From Novosphingobium sp. (GTDB taxonomy: Bacteria; Pseudomonadota; Alphaproteobacteria; Sphingomonadales; Sphingomonadaceae): a stretch of 64,000 nt of DNA. A program made the translations under genes and the position numbers. A model generated the notes under the pieces. It saw only the letters and a list, made by a program, of their open reading frames with translations. It was not told the DNA's origin and searched no databases. Below, one piece after another: positions 1 through 9,345 of the stretch (position 1 is its first letter; each line of letters opens with the position of its first letter). The stretch is from the NCBI GenBank assembly GCA_024236175.1, contig JACKKY010000002.1, positions 310,001 to 374,000 of the forward strand, in the 5' to 3' direction.

Positions 1-664
1 CGTGGTGATGAGCTTCGAAGGCGAACGCAGCCATCAATACCGGATCCTGCGCTCCCTCAAGAACCGCTTTGGTCCGGTAGACGAGATCGGCGTTTTCGCC
101 ATGGCCGGGCAGGGCCTGGAAGAAGTCGCCAATCCGTCGATGCTGTTCCTGTCGGGGCGCGACGACCCGGTCGCTGGAAGCGCGGTGTTTCCGGCAGTCG
201 AGGGAACCAGGCCGGTGCTGGTCGAAATCCAGGCGCTGATTGTCAGGTTGGCAAGCGGAGCCACGCCGCGGCGTGCGGTGGTGGGCTGGGACAGCGGCAG
301 GCTGGCCATGCTGCTGGCCGTGCTGGAAGCGCGCTGCGGGCTCAATTTCTCCAGCGCGGAAGTCTATCTCAATGTCGCCGGCGGCTATCGCCTGGCGGAT
401 CCGGCGGCGGACCTGGCCGTTGCCGCTGCTCTTGTTTCCGCGCTGTCGGACAAGCCACTGCCTGCAAAGGCGGTCTGGTTCGGCGAAATATCGCTCGCTG
501 GAGAGATCCGTCCCGTCGCGCATGCCACCATTCGCCAGCGAGAGTCGGCGAAGCTCGGTTTCGACATCGCCTATGGCCCGCCGGGGGGCGCAATTGGTGA
601 ATCCGGCATGCACTATAACGAAGTGCAAATGCTGCCAAATCTCGTTGACCGCATTCTTTCGTGA
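1..664 (+). CDS. radA: DNA repair protein RadA/Sms, C-terminal part (5' end outside window)
   Basis: RadA is a RecA-like branch-migration ATPase acting in recombinational repair. The visible 220 residues begin inside the ATPase core with a VMSFEGE segment and carry the RadA-specific KNRFG motif (about residue 21). The C-terminal half has the Lon-protease-like fold of RadA, seen in the VYLNVAGGYR and D-A-A segments and in LAGEIRPV. The zinc finger and Walker A motif would lie upstream of base 1. The stop is at 662-664, 18 bases before cvpA; radA next to cvpA fits other sphingomonads. Family assignment is firm; only the N-terminus is missing. Confidence 0.93.
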   Translation, partial: VVMSFEGERSHQYRILRSLKNRFGPVDEIGVFAMAGQGLEEVANPSMLFLSGRDDPVAGSAVFPAVEGTRPVLVEIQALIVRLASGATPRRAVVGWDSGRLAMLLAVLEARCGLNFSSAEVYLNVAGGYRLADPAADLAVAAALVSALSDKPLPAKAVWFGEISLAGEIRPVAHATIRQRESAKLGFDIAYGPPGGAIGESGMHYNEVQMLPNLVDRILS

Positions 665-682
665 CCCTAGTTTCCCGCCGCA

Positions 683-1213
683 ATGACAGGTTTCGATATC
701 GCGGTTCTGTTTGTGATTGGCTTCGGCGCGATCACCGGTTTCGTGCGCGGTTTTGTCGAGGAATTCCTGGCCCTGATGGCCTGGGTCTTCTCGCTGTTCG
801 CGATCCGCTATCTGCATGAACCGGTTACCCAGTTCTTCCTACCCAGCATGGGCAATGGCTCCGGCGCGGCCGTGCTTGCGTTCGCCTTGCTGCTGCTCGT
901 GCCCTACGCGGCATTCAAGCTGATCGCGAATTGGGCCGGCAACAAGAGCCGCAACTCGATCCTTGGTCCGATCGATCGGGTGCTCGGGTTCGGGTTCGGC
1001 TCACTCAAGGGCATGATCATCGTCGTTCTGGCCTTTTCGATCCTGGTGCTCGGCTTCGACGTCACCTGGGGACCGGGCGGCAGGCCAAGCTGGATCACCC
1101 AGGCGCGTACCTACCCCTTTGTGAATGCCGCGAGCGAGGCACTTGTCACCATGATCGCCGAGCGTCGGCAGGGTGCTGCCCAGGCGGAGGCCGCCCGGGC
1201 CGCACCCAAATAG
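683..1213 (+). CDS. cvpA: CvpA family inner-membrane protein
   Basis: 176 residues, with the CvpA N-terminus (TGFDIAVLFVIGFGAITGFVRGF) and about four hydrophobic segments at roughly residues 3-22, 25-45, 58-80 and 105-125. CvpA was named for colicin V production in E. coli; its biochemical role in other bacteria remains unclear, and envelope stress or bile tolerance has been proposed. The C-terminal tail is hydrophilic and Ala/Arg-rich. It starts 18 bases after radA and ends 6 bases before the scaffold-protein gene, so the three are probably co-transcribed. The reading frame is intact, unlike the genes after 1.5 kb. Confidence 0.9.
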   Translation: MTGFDIAVLFVIGFGAITGFVRGFVEEFLALMAWVFSLFAIRYLHEPVTQFFLPSMGNGSGAAVLAFALLLLVPYAAFKLIANWAGNKSRNSILGPIDRVLGFGFGSLKGMIIVVLAFSILVLGFDVTWGPGGRPSWITQARTYPFVNAASEALVTMIAERRQGAAQAEAARAAPK

Positions 1214-1219
1214 TCGTCC

Positions 1220-1606
1220 GTGTCGGCGACCAAGCTCTACACGCCGCAAGTGCTTGGGCTTGCGACCAGCCTATCCTCCTACCCCTGGGATGAGACCCTG
1301 CCGTTGCGAAGCTCGGCGCGCTCGAAGAGCTGCGGCAGCACCATCGAGCTTGCATTGGCAACGGATGAATCCGGGAGAATCGAGCGGGTCGCGGTGAAAT
1401 CGCAGGCCTGCGCGATCGGGCAGGCCGCCGCCGCCATTTTCGCGAGTGCCGCCAAAGGCCGCAGTGCTGAGGAAATCGGGGAAGCCAGTGAGGCGATCGA
1501 GGACTGGCTTGCCGGCAGGCGCGAGCGGCCGGACTGGCCCGGACCGAAGCGACCGACGCTGCGCGGGACTATCCTGCGCGCCACGGCGCGATCCCTGCTA
1601 GCCTGA
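1220..1606 (+). CDS. IscU/NifU-like Fe-S cluster scaffold protein, C-terminus frameshifted
   Basis: The open frame gives 128 residues resembling the small IscU-like scaffold proteins found next to cvpA in sphingomonads: an N-terminal YTPQVLGLATSLSSYP segment, a Cys in RSKSCGSTIEL, and a second Cys in SQACAIGQAAAAIF. Its likely role is Fe-S cluster assembly or sulfur handling, inferred from the family. After about base 1545 the reading changes: the next frame (bases 1561-1638) encodes AARDYPARHGAI followed by AARELL and a stop at 1636-1638, which looks like the genuine C-terminus. One missing base near 1545 would restore a protein ending at 1638. GTG start at 1220. Confidence 0.75.
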   Translation: MSATKLYTPQVLGLATSLSSYPWDETLPLRSSARSKSCGSTIELALATDESGRIERVAVKSQACAIGQAAAAIFASAAKGRSAEEIGEASEAIEDWLAGRRERPDWPGPKRPTLRGTILRATARSLLA

Positions 1607-1681
1607 ACGCGGCGCGAGAGCTTCTTCCATCCAGCTGATTGCGCCGCTACAGGGGCGTCAATCGAGAAACGGGGAGAATTC

Positions 1682-3307
1682 ATGTCCGACGTCGCACAGC
1701 ATCCCGCAGGACCGAACCCACCGCATCGGACATCCGCCTGTTATCGCGGCGTCTTCCGCCGGCACCGCCTTCGAATGGTACGACTTCTTCATCTACGGCA
1801 CGCTGGCGAGCCTGATCGGCGGCTTTTCCCCGCCGGCAACGAAACCCTGCAGACCTTGCTGGTCTGGGCCGGTTTCGCCGTAGGCTTCGGCTTCCGGCCT
1901 TTGGGCGCTATCCTGTTCGGCTTCCTGGGCGACAAGCTCGGACGCAAATACACCTTCCTCGTCACCGTCACCCTTATGGGTATCGCCACGGCAGGGGTCG
2001 GCCTGATCCCGTCGGCCGCGACAATCGGGCTCGTCGCGCCACTGTTGGTCATTCTGCTGCGTATCCTTCAGGGACTGGCGCTGGGCGGAGAGTATGGCGG
2101 CGCGGCCATCTATGTCTCCGAACACTCCCCGCCCGAGAAGCGCGGGCTCTACACCGGCTATATCCAGGCCAGCGTGGTCGGTGGCTTCGTGCTCAGCGTC
2201 GCCGTAGTGCTGGCTTGCCGTTTCCTGATACCCGCAGACGCGTTCGAGGCGTGGGGCTGGCGTCTCCCCTTTCTGCTTTCGCTGATCCTGCTCGGGATTT
2301 CGCTGTGGATGCGCTTGAAGCTCAACGAAAGCCCCGTGTTCCGCCAGATGCAGGCTGAAGGCGAGATCGCCGGCAATCCCTTCGTCGAGAGCTTTACCTA
2401 TCCCGGCAACAAGAAGCGCATCTTCATCGCGCTGTTCGGCGTGACTGGCGGCCTGACCACGATCTGGTACACCGCCTTCTTCACCAGCCTGTCCTTCCTG
2501 AAAGGCCCGATGCGGGTTGACGACACCATGGCGGAAATCATCGTCGGCTCCGCTGGCCTGCTTTCCATGGTTTTCTACGTCTATTTCGGCAGTCTCTCGG
2601 ACCGGATCGGTCGCAAGAAGCCGATCATCTGGGGCTATGTGCTTACGCTGCTCCTGATGTTCCCGCTGTTCTGGGCGCTTGGCAATCTCGCCAACCCCGG
2701 CCTCGCCGAAAATTCGCGCAGCACACCGGTGGCAATTTCCGGCCCCGACTGCTCTTACGATCCCTTCGCCGAGGAACAGCAAACCCGCTGCGGCCAGCTG
2801 CTGGGAACGTTGACTGCGTCCGGCATTTCCTATGAACTGGGCAAGAGCGAAACCCTGCAACTCACCATCGGCGACAGGCAGCTTCCCGTCGACGACATTC
2901 CGTGGAGCGATCCGGCTGCCCGCAAGGCGCAGATACACGACTGGCTGGAAACGGCCGGCTACAGCTTCGAGAGGCAGACTCCGAGCGCGATGAACTTCAT
3001 CGGCATGATTGTGGTTCTGCTGGCTTTCGGCGCGCTGTCCGGGGCGACATACGGTTCCGTCGCGGCGCTGCTGACGGAGATGTTCCCCGCCAAGATCCGA
3101 TACAGTTCGATGTCGATTCCATACCACATCGGAGCAGGCTATTTCGGCGGCTTCCTTCCGTTGATCGCCGCCTATATCGTCGCAAAGACAGGGGACCCCT
3201 ATTCAGGCCTCTGGTATTGCTGGACCTTCGTGGCGATCGCGCTCGTCGTCGGAGCCTGGGGGATCAAGGGCGGTCCTCCGCGCGATTTCGCTGACGATGC
3301 AGCCTGA
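1682..3307 (+). CDS. MFS transporter, metabolite:H+ symporter (MHS) family, N-terminus garbled by three missing bases
   Basis: The frame from 1682 stays open for 541 residues and from about 1830 reads as a typical MHS-type proton symporter: RPLGAILFGFLGDKLGRK between TM2 and TM3, LQGLALGGEYGGA in TM4, and DRIGRKKPI between TM8 and TM9. Residues 20-50 of this frame make no sense, but the conserved start is present in the other two frames: ASDIRL (1723-1740), then VIAASSAGTAFEWYDFFIYG (from 1740). Three single missing bases (near 1700-1722, at 1740 and near 1825) would repair it and leave the downstream frame unchanged. A hydrophilic insertion of about 105 residues (roughly residues 340-440) sits between late TM helices. 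The substrate is unknown. The stop overlaps the alr start by 11 bases. Confidence 0.8.
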   Translation: MSDVAQHPAGPNPPHRTSACYRGVFRRHRLRMVRLLHLRHAGEPDRRLFPAGNETLQTLLVWAGFAVGFGFRPLGAILFGFLGDKLGRKYTFLVTVTLMGIATAGVGLIPSAATIGLVAPLLVILLRILQGLALGGEYGGAAIYVSEHSPPEKRGLYTGYIQASVVGGFVLSVAVVLACRFLIPADAFEAWGWRLPFLLSLILLGISLWMRLKLNESPVFRQMQAEGEIAGNPFVESFTYPGNKKRIFIALFGVTGGLTTIWYTAFFTSLSFLKGPMRVDDTMAEIIVGSAGLLSMVFYVYFGSLSDRIGRKKPIIWGYVLTLLLMFPLFWALGNLANPGLAENSRSTPVAISGPDCSYDPFAEEQQTRCGQLLGTLTASGISYELGKSETLQLTIGDRQLPVDDIPWSDPAARKAQIHDWLETAGYSFERQTPSAMNFIGMIVVLLAFGALSGATYGSVAALLTEMFPAKIRYSSMSIPYHIGAGYFGGFLPLIAAYIVAKTGDPYSGLWYCWTFVAIALVVGAWGIKGGPPRDFADDAA

Positions 3308-4334
3308 CCTCCCGGCGGCGGCGCTCAGGCTCGAGATAGACAGCCAGGCGCTCGCCGGAAACTGGCGTGCGCTCGCCAGATTGTCGGGACAGGCTGCGGC
3401 CGGGGCTGCGATCAAGGCCGACGGCTACGGCGTCGGCGCCCGCAGGGTCGCCAAGGTGCTCTCCGAAGCTGGGTGCCGCGACTTCTTCATCGCCCACTGG
3501 CGCGAGTTCGCCGATCTCCGCGACGTGCTGGAGCCGAGCAGCGTGTCGGTGCTGCACGGTCCGCTTACCCCGGCGGATGCCGCTTACGGCAAGGCGCTCG
3601 GTCTCAAACCGGCTATCAATACCCTGCACCAGGCGAAGCTATGGCTGGAAGCCGATGGCGGGCCGTGCGACGTAATGATCGACACGGGCATGAACCGGCT
3701 TGGGCTGCCGATGAGCGAGATCGGCAACGAGGCGCTCAAGAAGCTCGATATCGACGTGCTGATGTCCCACCTCGCTTCGGCGGACGAGGATGTCCCGCTC
3801 AACGAGCGTCAGCGAAAGGCCTGGGAAGAGGCCAAGTCGGCCTTGTCCTCGCGCCGCTCCAGCCTGGCGAACAGCGCCGGTATTGCCCTGGGCAGCGCCT
3901 ATCACGGCGAACTCACCCGGCCGGGCTTGTCGCTTTACGGCGGCATCCAGCGGCAGGCTCTGGAAGAACACATCCGACCCGTCGTTCGCCCCATGGCCGC
4001 GATTTTGCAGGTGCGAGAGATCGAGGCTGGCGACAGTGTCGGCTACAATGCCACTTTCGTCGCGACGCAGCACATGCGGGTCGGGACAATCGCACTGGGC
4101 TATGCGGACGGATATCTGCGCTGCTGGTCCGGAAAGGGTGCGATGCTGTCGCAAGGCCGGCGGATTCCGGTACTCGGACGGGTCAGTAGGGACCTGACGC
4201 ATAGATCCGTCCGCGGTGCCGGAGCTTGCCGAAGGCGATTGGTGGAAGCAGAGTATTCGCTTCCGCACGGCTGCCGTCAGCGGCATGTCCCAATATGAGC
4301 TTCTGACAGGCTCGGGCGGCGTTTTTCCCGGTAA
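3297..4334 (+). pseudogene. alr: alanine racemase, last 150 bases frameshifted (probable sequence errors)
   Basis: Alanine racemase supplies D-alanine for peptidoglycan. The protein reads cleanly from the ATG at 3297: the PLP lysine lies in AAIKADGYGVGA (Lys40), and VGYNATFVA and GYADGYLR are the conserved C-terminal-domain segments. After LGRVS (about 4185) the frame breaks repeatedly. The rest is still legible across frames: IDPSAVPELAEGDW (4201 on), VEAEYSLP (about 4240-4263), VSGMSQYELLTG, then LGRRFSR and a TAA at 4332-4334. About six missing bases explain all the shifts and give a protein of about 348 residues, the normal size. The in-frame product would instead end at 4298 with an unrelated tail. 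Confidence 0.8.
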
Positions 4335-4353
4335 ATCGCGGGTTTCGCAGCTA

Positions 4354-4383
4354 TTGCTGCGCAGCAACCTGTTGCATTGCAAC
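4354..4383. promoter_or_regulatory. paired palindromes upstream of phaR, candidate PhaR operator
   Basis: Two adjacent perfect inverted repeats lie 48-78 bases before the phaR start: TTGCTGCGCAGCAA (4354-4367) and GTTGCATTGCAAC (4371-4383, one-base centre). Both are built on TGC/GCA half-sites. PhaR proteins of Rhodobacter and Paracoccus are known to bind TGC-rich inverted repeats (CTGC-spacer-GCAG type) and repress their own gene, from general knowledge. Autoregulation here is inference. The surrounding sequence contains indels, so the exact spacing is uncertain. Confidence 0.5.
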
Positions 4384-4431
4384 CATCGCAGGTGCTAACG
4401 AGTGACTCTGGAAGGTATTCGGGAGTCAGCG

Positions 4432-4990
4432 ATGGCTGACGGAGATGACAAGAACGGCGATACTGGTAATCATCAAGAAGTACGCCAACAGGCGGTTTCT
4501 ACAACACGCTCGTCGAGCTACATCACGCTGACCACCTCGCGAAATGACCCGCGAAGGGTCGACTTGGCAGTAATCGACGCCAAGACCGGGGCGGACATCA
4601 CGCACCAGATCCTCACCCAGATCATCATGGAAGAGGAATCGAGCGGCGAGCAGATGCGTTGGTCAGCCTGCGGCAGCTGATTTCGATGTATGGCAATTCC
4701 ACGCAGTCGCTGATCCCGCATTATCTCGAAGTTCTATGGAGAACTTCTGCGCCAACCAGGCCAAGCTTCATAAGGCGTTCGAAGAGAGCCCTCGGCAACA
4801 ACTCCGCTGGCCAGCTTGCCGAGCAGAACATGGCGATGTTCAAGGCCGCTGCATCTGCTTTCATGCCGGGTGCCGACCGCAGCGTCGGGGAAGCCAAGGA
4901 GCGCCAGGACGAGCTTGCGAGCCTGCGCGAACAGATGGCGGAAATGCAAAGAAGCTTGACGCGCTGGCAACAGCTGCCAGCGCCCAGCCA
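4432..4990 (+). pseudogene. phaR: polyhydroxyalkanoate synthesis repressor PhaR, frameshifted (probable sequence errors)
   Basis: PhaR represses polyhydroxyalkanoate-granule genes and is released by binding the polymer. The start at 4432 has a GGGAG six bases upstream. The pieces line up with the family across frames: MADGDDKNGDT, then IIKKYANRRF and YNT (4466-4508), SSSYITL, FAVIDAKTGADITHQ-like AVIDAKTGADITHQ, ILTQIIMEEES, then RQLISMYGNS (from about 4670), MENFCANQAKLHKAF (4736 on) and AEQNMAMFKAAASAFMPGAD. Several breaks are short-run losses (for example where AAAATG and GGGGTC are expected). The C-terminal end is approximate; KLDAL near 4950-4970 is close to the usual last residues. Upstream palindromes support autoregulation. 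Confidence 0.75.
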
Positions 4991-5027
4991 CGCATCCGTT
5001 TCAACGCCGAGCCGAAAGCCCTTGTCC

Positions 5028-6522
5028 GTGTCCGCTATCCGTCACGCCCTGTCCGTCAAACGAGAAGACGATTTCGCCCAGTGGTACCAGCAGTCATCTC
5101 CGAAGCCGAGATGGCTGAGGACCGGCGTGCGCGGTTGCATGGTCATAAGCCCCAGGGTTTACGACGGGAACGCATCCAGACGCCTGCGGATGCCGAGATC
5201 AAGGCTGCCGGCGTCGAAAACTGCTATTTCCCGCTGTTCATCCCGCTGAGTTATTTCGCCAAGGAAGCTGAGTACGTCGAAGGCTTTGCCAAGAAATGGC
5301 GGTAGTCACCCATCACCGGCTGATCGGAGACGGTGAGGGCTCGCTGGTGCCGGATCCGGAAGCCAGGTTGAAGAGCCGCTAGGGTGCGTCCGACTCGGAA
5401 ACGGTGATCGAGGCTGCCATGGCCCGTTGGGTAGAGCTGGCGCGATCTGCCGCCGTCACCAACCAATCGGCCAATGTCGCGCTGGGAAATGCGCACCCGC
5501 ATGTTCCTGCGCACCAGCGAGCCTCTGGCAGGAAGGGCATACTGCCCATGCCGACCGCGAGGACGCCATGGCTGAAATGCTCCGCGCGCTGGAGATGTAC
5601 CGCGCCTTTGCCGAAGGCCCGCCTCGCAATGCCGGTGATCGCCGGGGAAAAGCCCTGGAGAACGAGCGGTTTCCCGGCGCTGCCGCACCTATTCGATTGA
5701 AGGATGATGGCGACGGCAAGGCGCTGCAGGCGACTCGCATTACCGCACCGGTTTCGCCGAGGCCGCCGGTATCCAGTATCAGGACAGGAGGAACCCAGCA
5801 GTCCTGCCACACGACGAGCTGGGGTGTTTCCACCCGGCTGATCGGCGGCGCTACGGCGACCTCACGGCGACGACGACGGCTTGCGGGTTCTGCCGCAGAT
5901 CGCGCCGCATCAGGTGGTGATCCTGCCGATGCTGCGCGACAACGACGAAGACGTAGCGTTGCTGGCCTATTGCGAAGAGCTGCGCCGCGCCCTGCTGCGC
6001 AGCATGCGCTGGGCGAACTGCCCGCGTCCTGCTCGACAAGCGCCCCGGCAAGGCGACGCAAAACGCTGGCCCGGTGAAGAAGGCGCCGCTGATCCTGAGA
6101 TCGGCGGACGCGATGCTGCGGGCGGCCAGGTTCCATGCTGCGCCGCGACCGCCTCTGAACGAAAACGGCAAGCCCAACTTCGCGTCCTTGACCAAGGACA
6201 CCTTCCTTCAGCAGGCGGCGTCCGAGCTTGAGGACATCCAGCGCGCTGCACGCCGAAGCGCTGGCCCGCCGCGATGCCAATATTGTGCAACATCGACAGC
6301 TTCGAAGCACTTCTGCCGAATTCTACGGAGAAGATCGCCGCCATCCGATGGGTCGAGCTGGCTGGTCCAGCCAACCGGGGCTGAGCTGACGAGGTTGTGA
6401 CAAGGCTGAAGGCCCTCGCTGACGATGCGAACACGCCAATGGACGGCGAAGCTGTTTCCGGCGCCTGCATGTTCACCGGCAAGCCGGCAGTCGAGCGCAT
6501 CTATATCGCCAGGGCCTATTGA
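5028..6522 (+). pseudogene. proS: prolyl-tRNA synthetase (type 3-like), many frameshifts (probable sequence errors)
   Basis: Class II aminoacyl-tRNA synthetase charging tRNA-Pro, normally essential. Recognisable blocks appear in order but in alternating frames: IRHALSVKREDDFAQWY (5034 on), AVISEAEMAED, GVRGCMVI, DAEIKAAGVENCYFPLFIPLSYF, EGFAK (to about 5290), TVIEAAMARW, ANVALGNAHP, WQEGHTAHADREDAMAE, MYRAFAEG, CHTTSWGVSTRLIGG, RVLPQIAPHQVVILPMLRDN, KPNFASLTKD, AASELEDIQ, then ACMFTGKPAVERIYIARAY and TGA at 6520-6522. The C-terminal ARAY ending suits this ProS type. At least a dozen indels are needed. The start codon (GTG 5028) is a best guess. A genome must have one working ProS, so either the sequence is wrong here or an intact copy lies elsewhere. 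Confidence 0.8.
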
Positions 6523-6523
6523 T

Positions 6524-8751
6524 TTGGCGAGGAAGCCGAAGCCTGCACCTGGGCCGTTGAGCAGGCAGCAGATACTGGACTTCACTGGCGAATCGCCCAC
6601 GCCCGTCGGCAAACGCGAGATTGCCTGCGCCTTCGGCATCAGCGCAGGAGAAGATCCAGCCAAGGCCCTGCTGCGCGACATGGCTGACGAAGGGCTGATC
6701 GACGGCAGGAAGACGGCGTATCACGAGATGGGCGGCTCGCCGAAGGTAACTGTCCTGCGCATCGTCGACGTCGAAGACGGCGAGGCTATCGCCATTCCGG
6801 ACAACTGGACGCCTGAGGACGCCACGCCGCCGCCGCGGCTCAGGCTGGTCGAGAAGAAGGGCAGGGCAGCGTTCCTCAAGAAGGGCGACCGCGTCTCGCC
6901 CGCACCGAGGAAGCCGGATCGGCTGGCGCGCCTTCCTGATGAAGAAGTTGGCGGTGCGCTCGGAACAGACGCTGGTATCGTCGAGCTCGACGGCGCGGGC
7001 AAGTTATGGCTGGCCCCAGTCGACCGGCGCGTGCGCCACCCGCACCGATTGCCGAACTGGCCGGTGCCGAGGAAGGTCAACTGGTGCTGGGCTGAGCCTG
7101 CGGGAAGGTCACCGCGCGCGGGTGTGAAAGTGACCGGAGGTGCTCGGCGATCCGCTGCCGCCTCGCGCTTTCAGCCTGATCGCAATCCACAAGCACGGCA
7201 TTCCCTGCGTCTTCCCGGAAGACTTGATTGACGAGGCGAAGCTGGCCGCCGTTACCACTCAGCCAGGAAAAAGCGCGAAGACTTGCGGCACTTGCCGATC
7301 GTGGCGATCGATCCACTGACGCGCGCGACCATGACGATGCGATCTGGCAGAACCGACGGAAGGGCGGCTTCCACGCGGTTGTGGCGATTGCCGATGTGTC
7401 CTTCTATGTCCTGCTGGCGCCTGGACAGGAAGCCAGGAAGCGCGGCACCGGTCTATTTCCGGACCGCGTGGTACCGATGCTACCCGAAGTGCTTTCCGCC
7501 GACGTCTGCTCGCTACGGGCCGGACGAAGACCGGGCGGCCATGGTCTGCCACCTGTCGATAGACGCCGACGGCAAGCTCTCCAGTTTCCATTTGCGCGCG
7601 CGCTGGTGCGGATCGGCGAGGTTATCGCTTACGAAGACGCGCAGGCCCGGATCGATCCTGGCGAGGCGGGCGAGAACCTGCAAACCTGTGGGCCTGCTGG
7701 CGAGCGCTCGAGAAGGCGCGGCAAAGCCGATCCCTCGAACTGGATTTGCTGGAGCGGCGTGTCGTGCTCGACGAACAGGGGCGCATCGCCGAGATCGCGA
7801 TGCGCGAGCGGCTCGATGCGCACCGGGTGGTGGAAGATTCGGCGATCGCCGCCAATGTCGCGGCGGCCAAGGCTCTGGAAAGCAAGGTCGCCCTGTCGTC
7901 TTCACAGGCTCCATGAGCCGCCGAACCGCGAAAAGCTGGTGGCGCTGAAGGATTATCTCGCCACTCGGACGCAACTTGCGCTCGGTCAGGTCTATCACGC
8001 CAGGGCTGTTCAACCGCATGTTGAAAGACATCGGCGACGAGGCCGAGAAGGCGCTGATCAGTAGCGAAAGCGCAGCCAGACGCAGGCCTATTACGGGCCG
8101 CGCAATCTCGGCATTTCTGGCTGGCGCTGGGCAGCTACGCACATTTCACTTCGCCGATCCGGCGCTATGCCGACCTGTCGTGCACTGCGCCTTGGTCGAT
8201 GCCTTCCATCTAGAAACAACCGGCGCCGAAAGCGAAACTGCCACTGGCACCGGCCTGTCTGAGCGCGACCGCGACGACTCGACCAGATAAGCGAGGCGAT
8301 CAGCGTTGCGGAGCGCCGGGCGATGGAAGCCGAGCGCGACACGATCGACCGCTATGTCGCGGCCTGGCTTGCCGGCCGCGTCGGCGAGGTGTTCGATACC
8401 CGCATAACCGGGGTGCAGAAATTCGGCTTTTTCGCGACGATCGTCGGGCTCGGCGGTGACGGGCTCGTACCTGTCTCGACGCTCGGCGCCGAGCGCTTTT
8501 CCTACGATGACAAGACGCAGGCACTCGAAGGGGACGAGACCGGGACGCGCTACACAGTCGGCGACCGGTTGCGCCTGCGCCTGGCCGAAGCCAATCCGCT
8601 CACCGGCGCGCTGAAGTTCGAGCCAGTGGACAGCGCCGGATCACACATCGAACCGCGGGGCAAGCCGCTGCCGCTCAAACGGAAGGGCAAACATCTCGCG
8701 GGAAGGCGCGGCCGGCCGGGCAATATCCGCCACCAGGGCAGGCGACGCTGA
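6524..8751 (+). pseudogene. rnr: ribonuclease R (RNB family), many frameshifts (probable sequence errors)
   Basis: RNase R is a processive 3'-5' exoribonuclease that degrades structured RNA. The segments follow family order: an N-terminal helix-turn-helix region (LSRQQILDFTGESPTPVGKR), cold-shock domains (KKGRAAFLKKGDRV; IHKHGIPCVFPEDLIDEAKLA), the RNB catalytic block (LPIVAIDPL, DARDHDDAIW at about 7310-7350, FPDRVVPMLPEVLSADVCSLR, HLSIDADGKLSSF), KLVALKDYLAT, PGLFNRMLKDIGDEAEKALIS, RRYADL near 8165, and an S1 domain intact from 8323 (RVGEVFDTRITGVQKFGFFATI). The aspartates of ARDHDD are the metal ligands. The tail is Lys/Arg-rich, as usual. The start is probably the TTG at 6524, directly after the proS stop. 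Indels stop at about 8.3 kb. Confidence 0.82.
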
Positions 8752-8811
8752 AACCGGACAGGCTTTTTCCGCGAAACCCGCTAGAATGTCCGACACCAGG
8801 AGGAGCCTGAC

Positions 8812-9333
8812 ATGCCGCATCCGATGCCACGCGAGCCATTTCCCGATCTCGACCTGCCCACGGCGGATGGCGGGCGTTTCGTTCTGTCAGAATGCCAGCC
8901 TGCAGCACTGACGATGCTGGTGTTCTATCGCGGCTATCATTGCCCGATCTGCCGGACGCAGCTCGCCGAACTCCAGGACAGCCAGCAACGGTTCAACGAA
9001 CTGGGCGTCGAAGCCGTCGCGATCAGCATGGACGGCGAAGAACGCGCGCGGAAGGCGCAGGAAGAATGGGGCCTTGGAGAGCTGCGTATCGGCTACGGCC
9101 TCAGCGAAGCGGACGCGCGTGCGGCGGGCCTCTATATCTCCGGCGCGATCAGCGACAAGGAGCCGCCCCGTTTTTCCGAGCCCGGCCTGTTCCTGATCAA
9201 TCCCGACGGCACATTGTACGGCGCCAGCATCCAGACCATGCCGTTTACCCGGCCGCCATTCGCGCAGCTCCTGCAGGTGCTCGGTTATGTGACCGAACAT
9301 GGCTATCCGCCGCGCGGCGAAGTGGGCGCATAG
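8812..9333 (+). CDS. peroxiredoxin-like protein (AhpC/TSA, thioredoxin fold)
   Basis: 173 residues with a thioredoxin-fold core and a C-x-x-C motif in FYRGYHCPICRTQL (about residues 41-55), followed by VEAVAISMDGEERA and PGLFLINPDGTLYGASIQTMPF. Family members reduce peroxides or act as thiol-disulfide exchangers; the CPIC pair suggests a thioredoxin-like redox centre rather than a classical 2-Cys peroxiredoxin. An excellent ribosome site (AGGAGGAG, seven bases upstream) supports ATG 8812. It has no signal peptide and is probably cytoplasmic. It stands alone between rnr and the convergent universal stress gene, and marks the end of the indel-ridden tract. Confidence 0.8.
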   Translation: MPHPMPREPFPDLDLPTADGGRFVLSECQPAALTMLVFYRGYHCPICRTQLAELQDSQQRFNELGVEAVAISMDGEERARKAQEEWGLGELRIGYGLSEADARAAGLYISGAISDKEPPRFSEPGLFLINPDGTLYGASIQTMPFTRPPFAQLLQVLGYVTEHGYPPRGEVGA

Positions 9334-9345
9334 GGCGCGTTCGCA

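Noticed and set aside
4432..8751. Several separate small genes between alr and the peroxiredoxin-like gene
   Set aside because: All plausible pieces belong to phaR, proS and rnr read in alternating frames.
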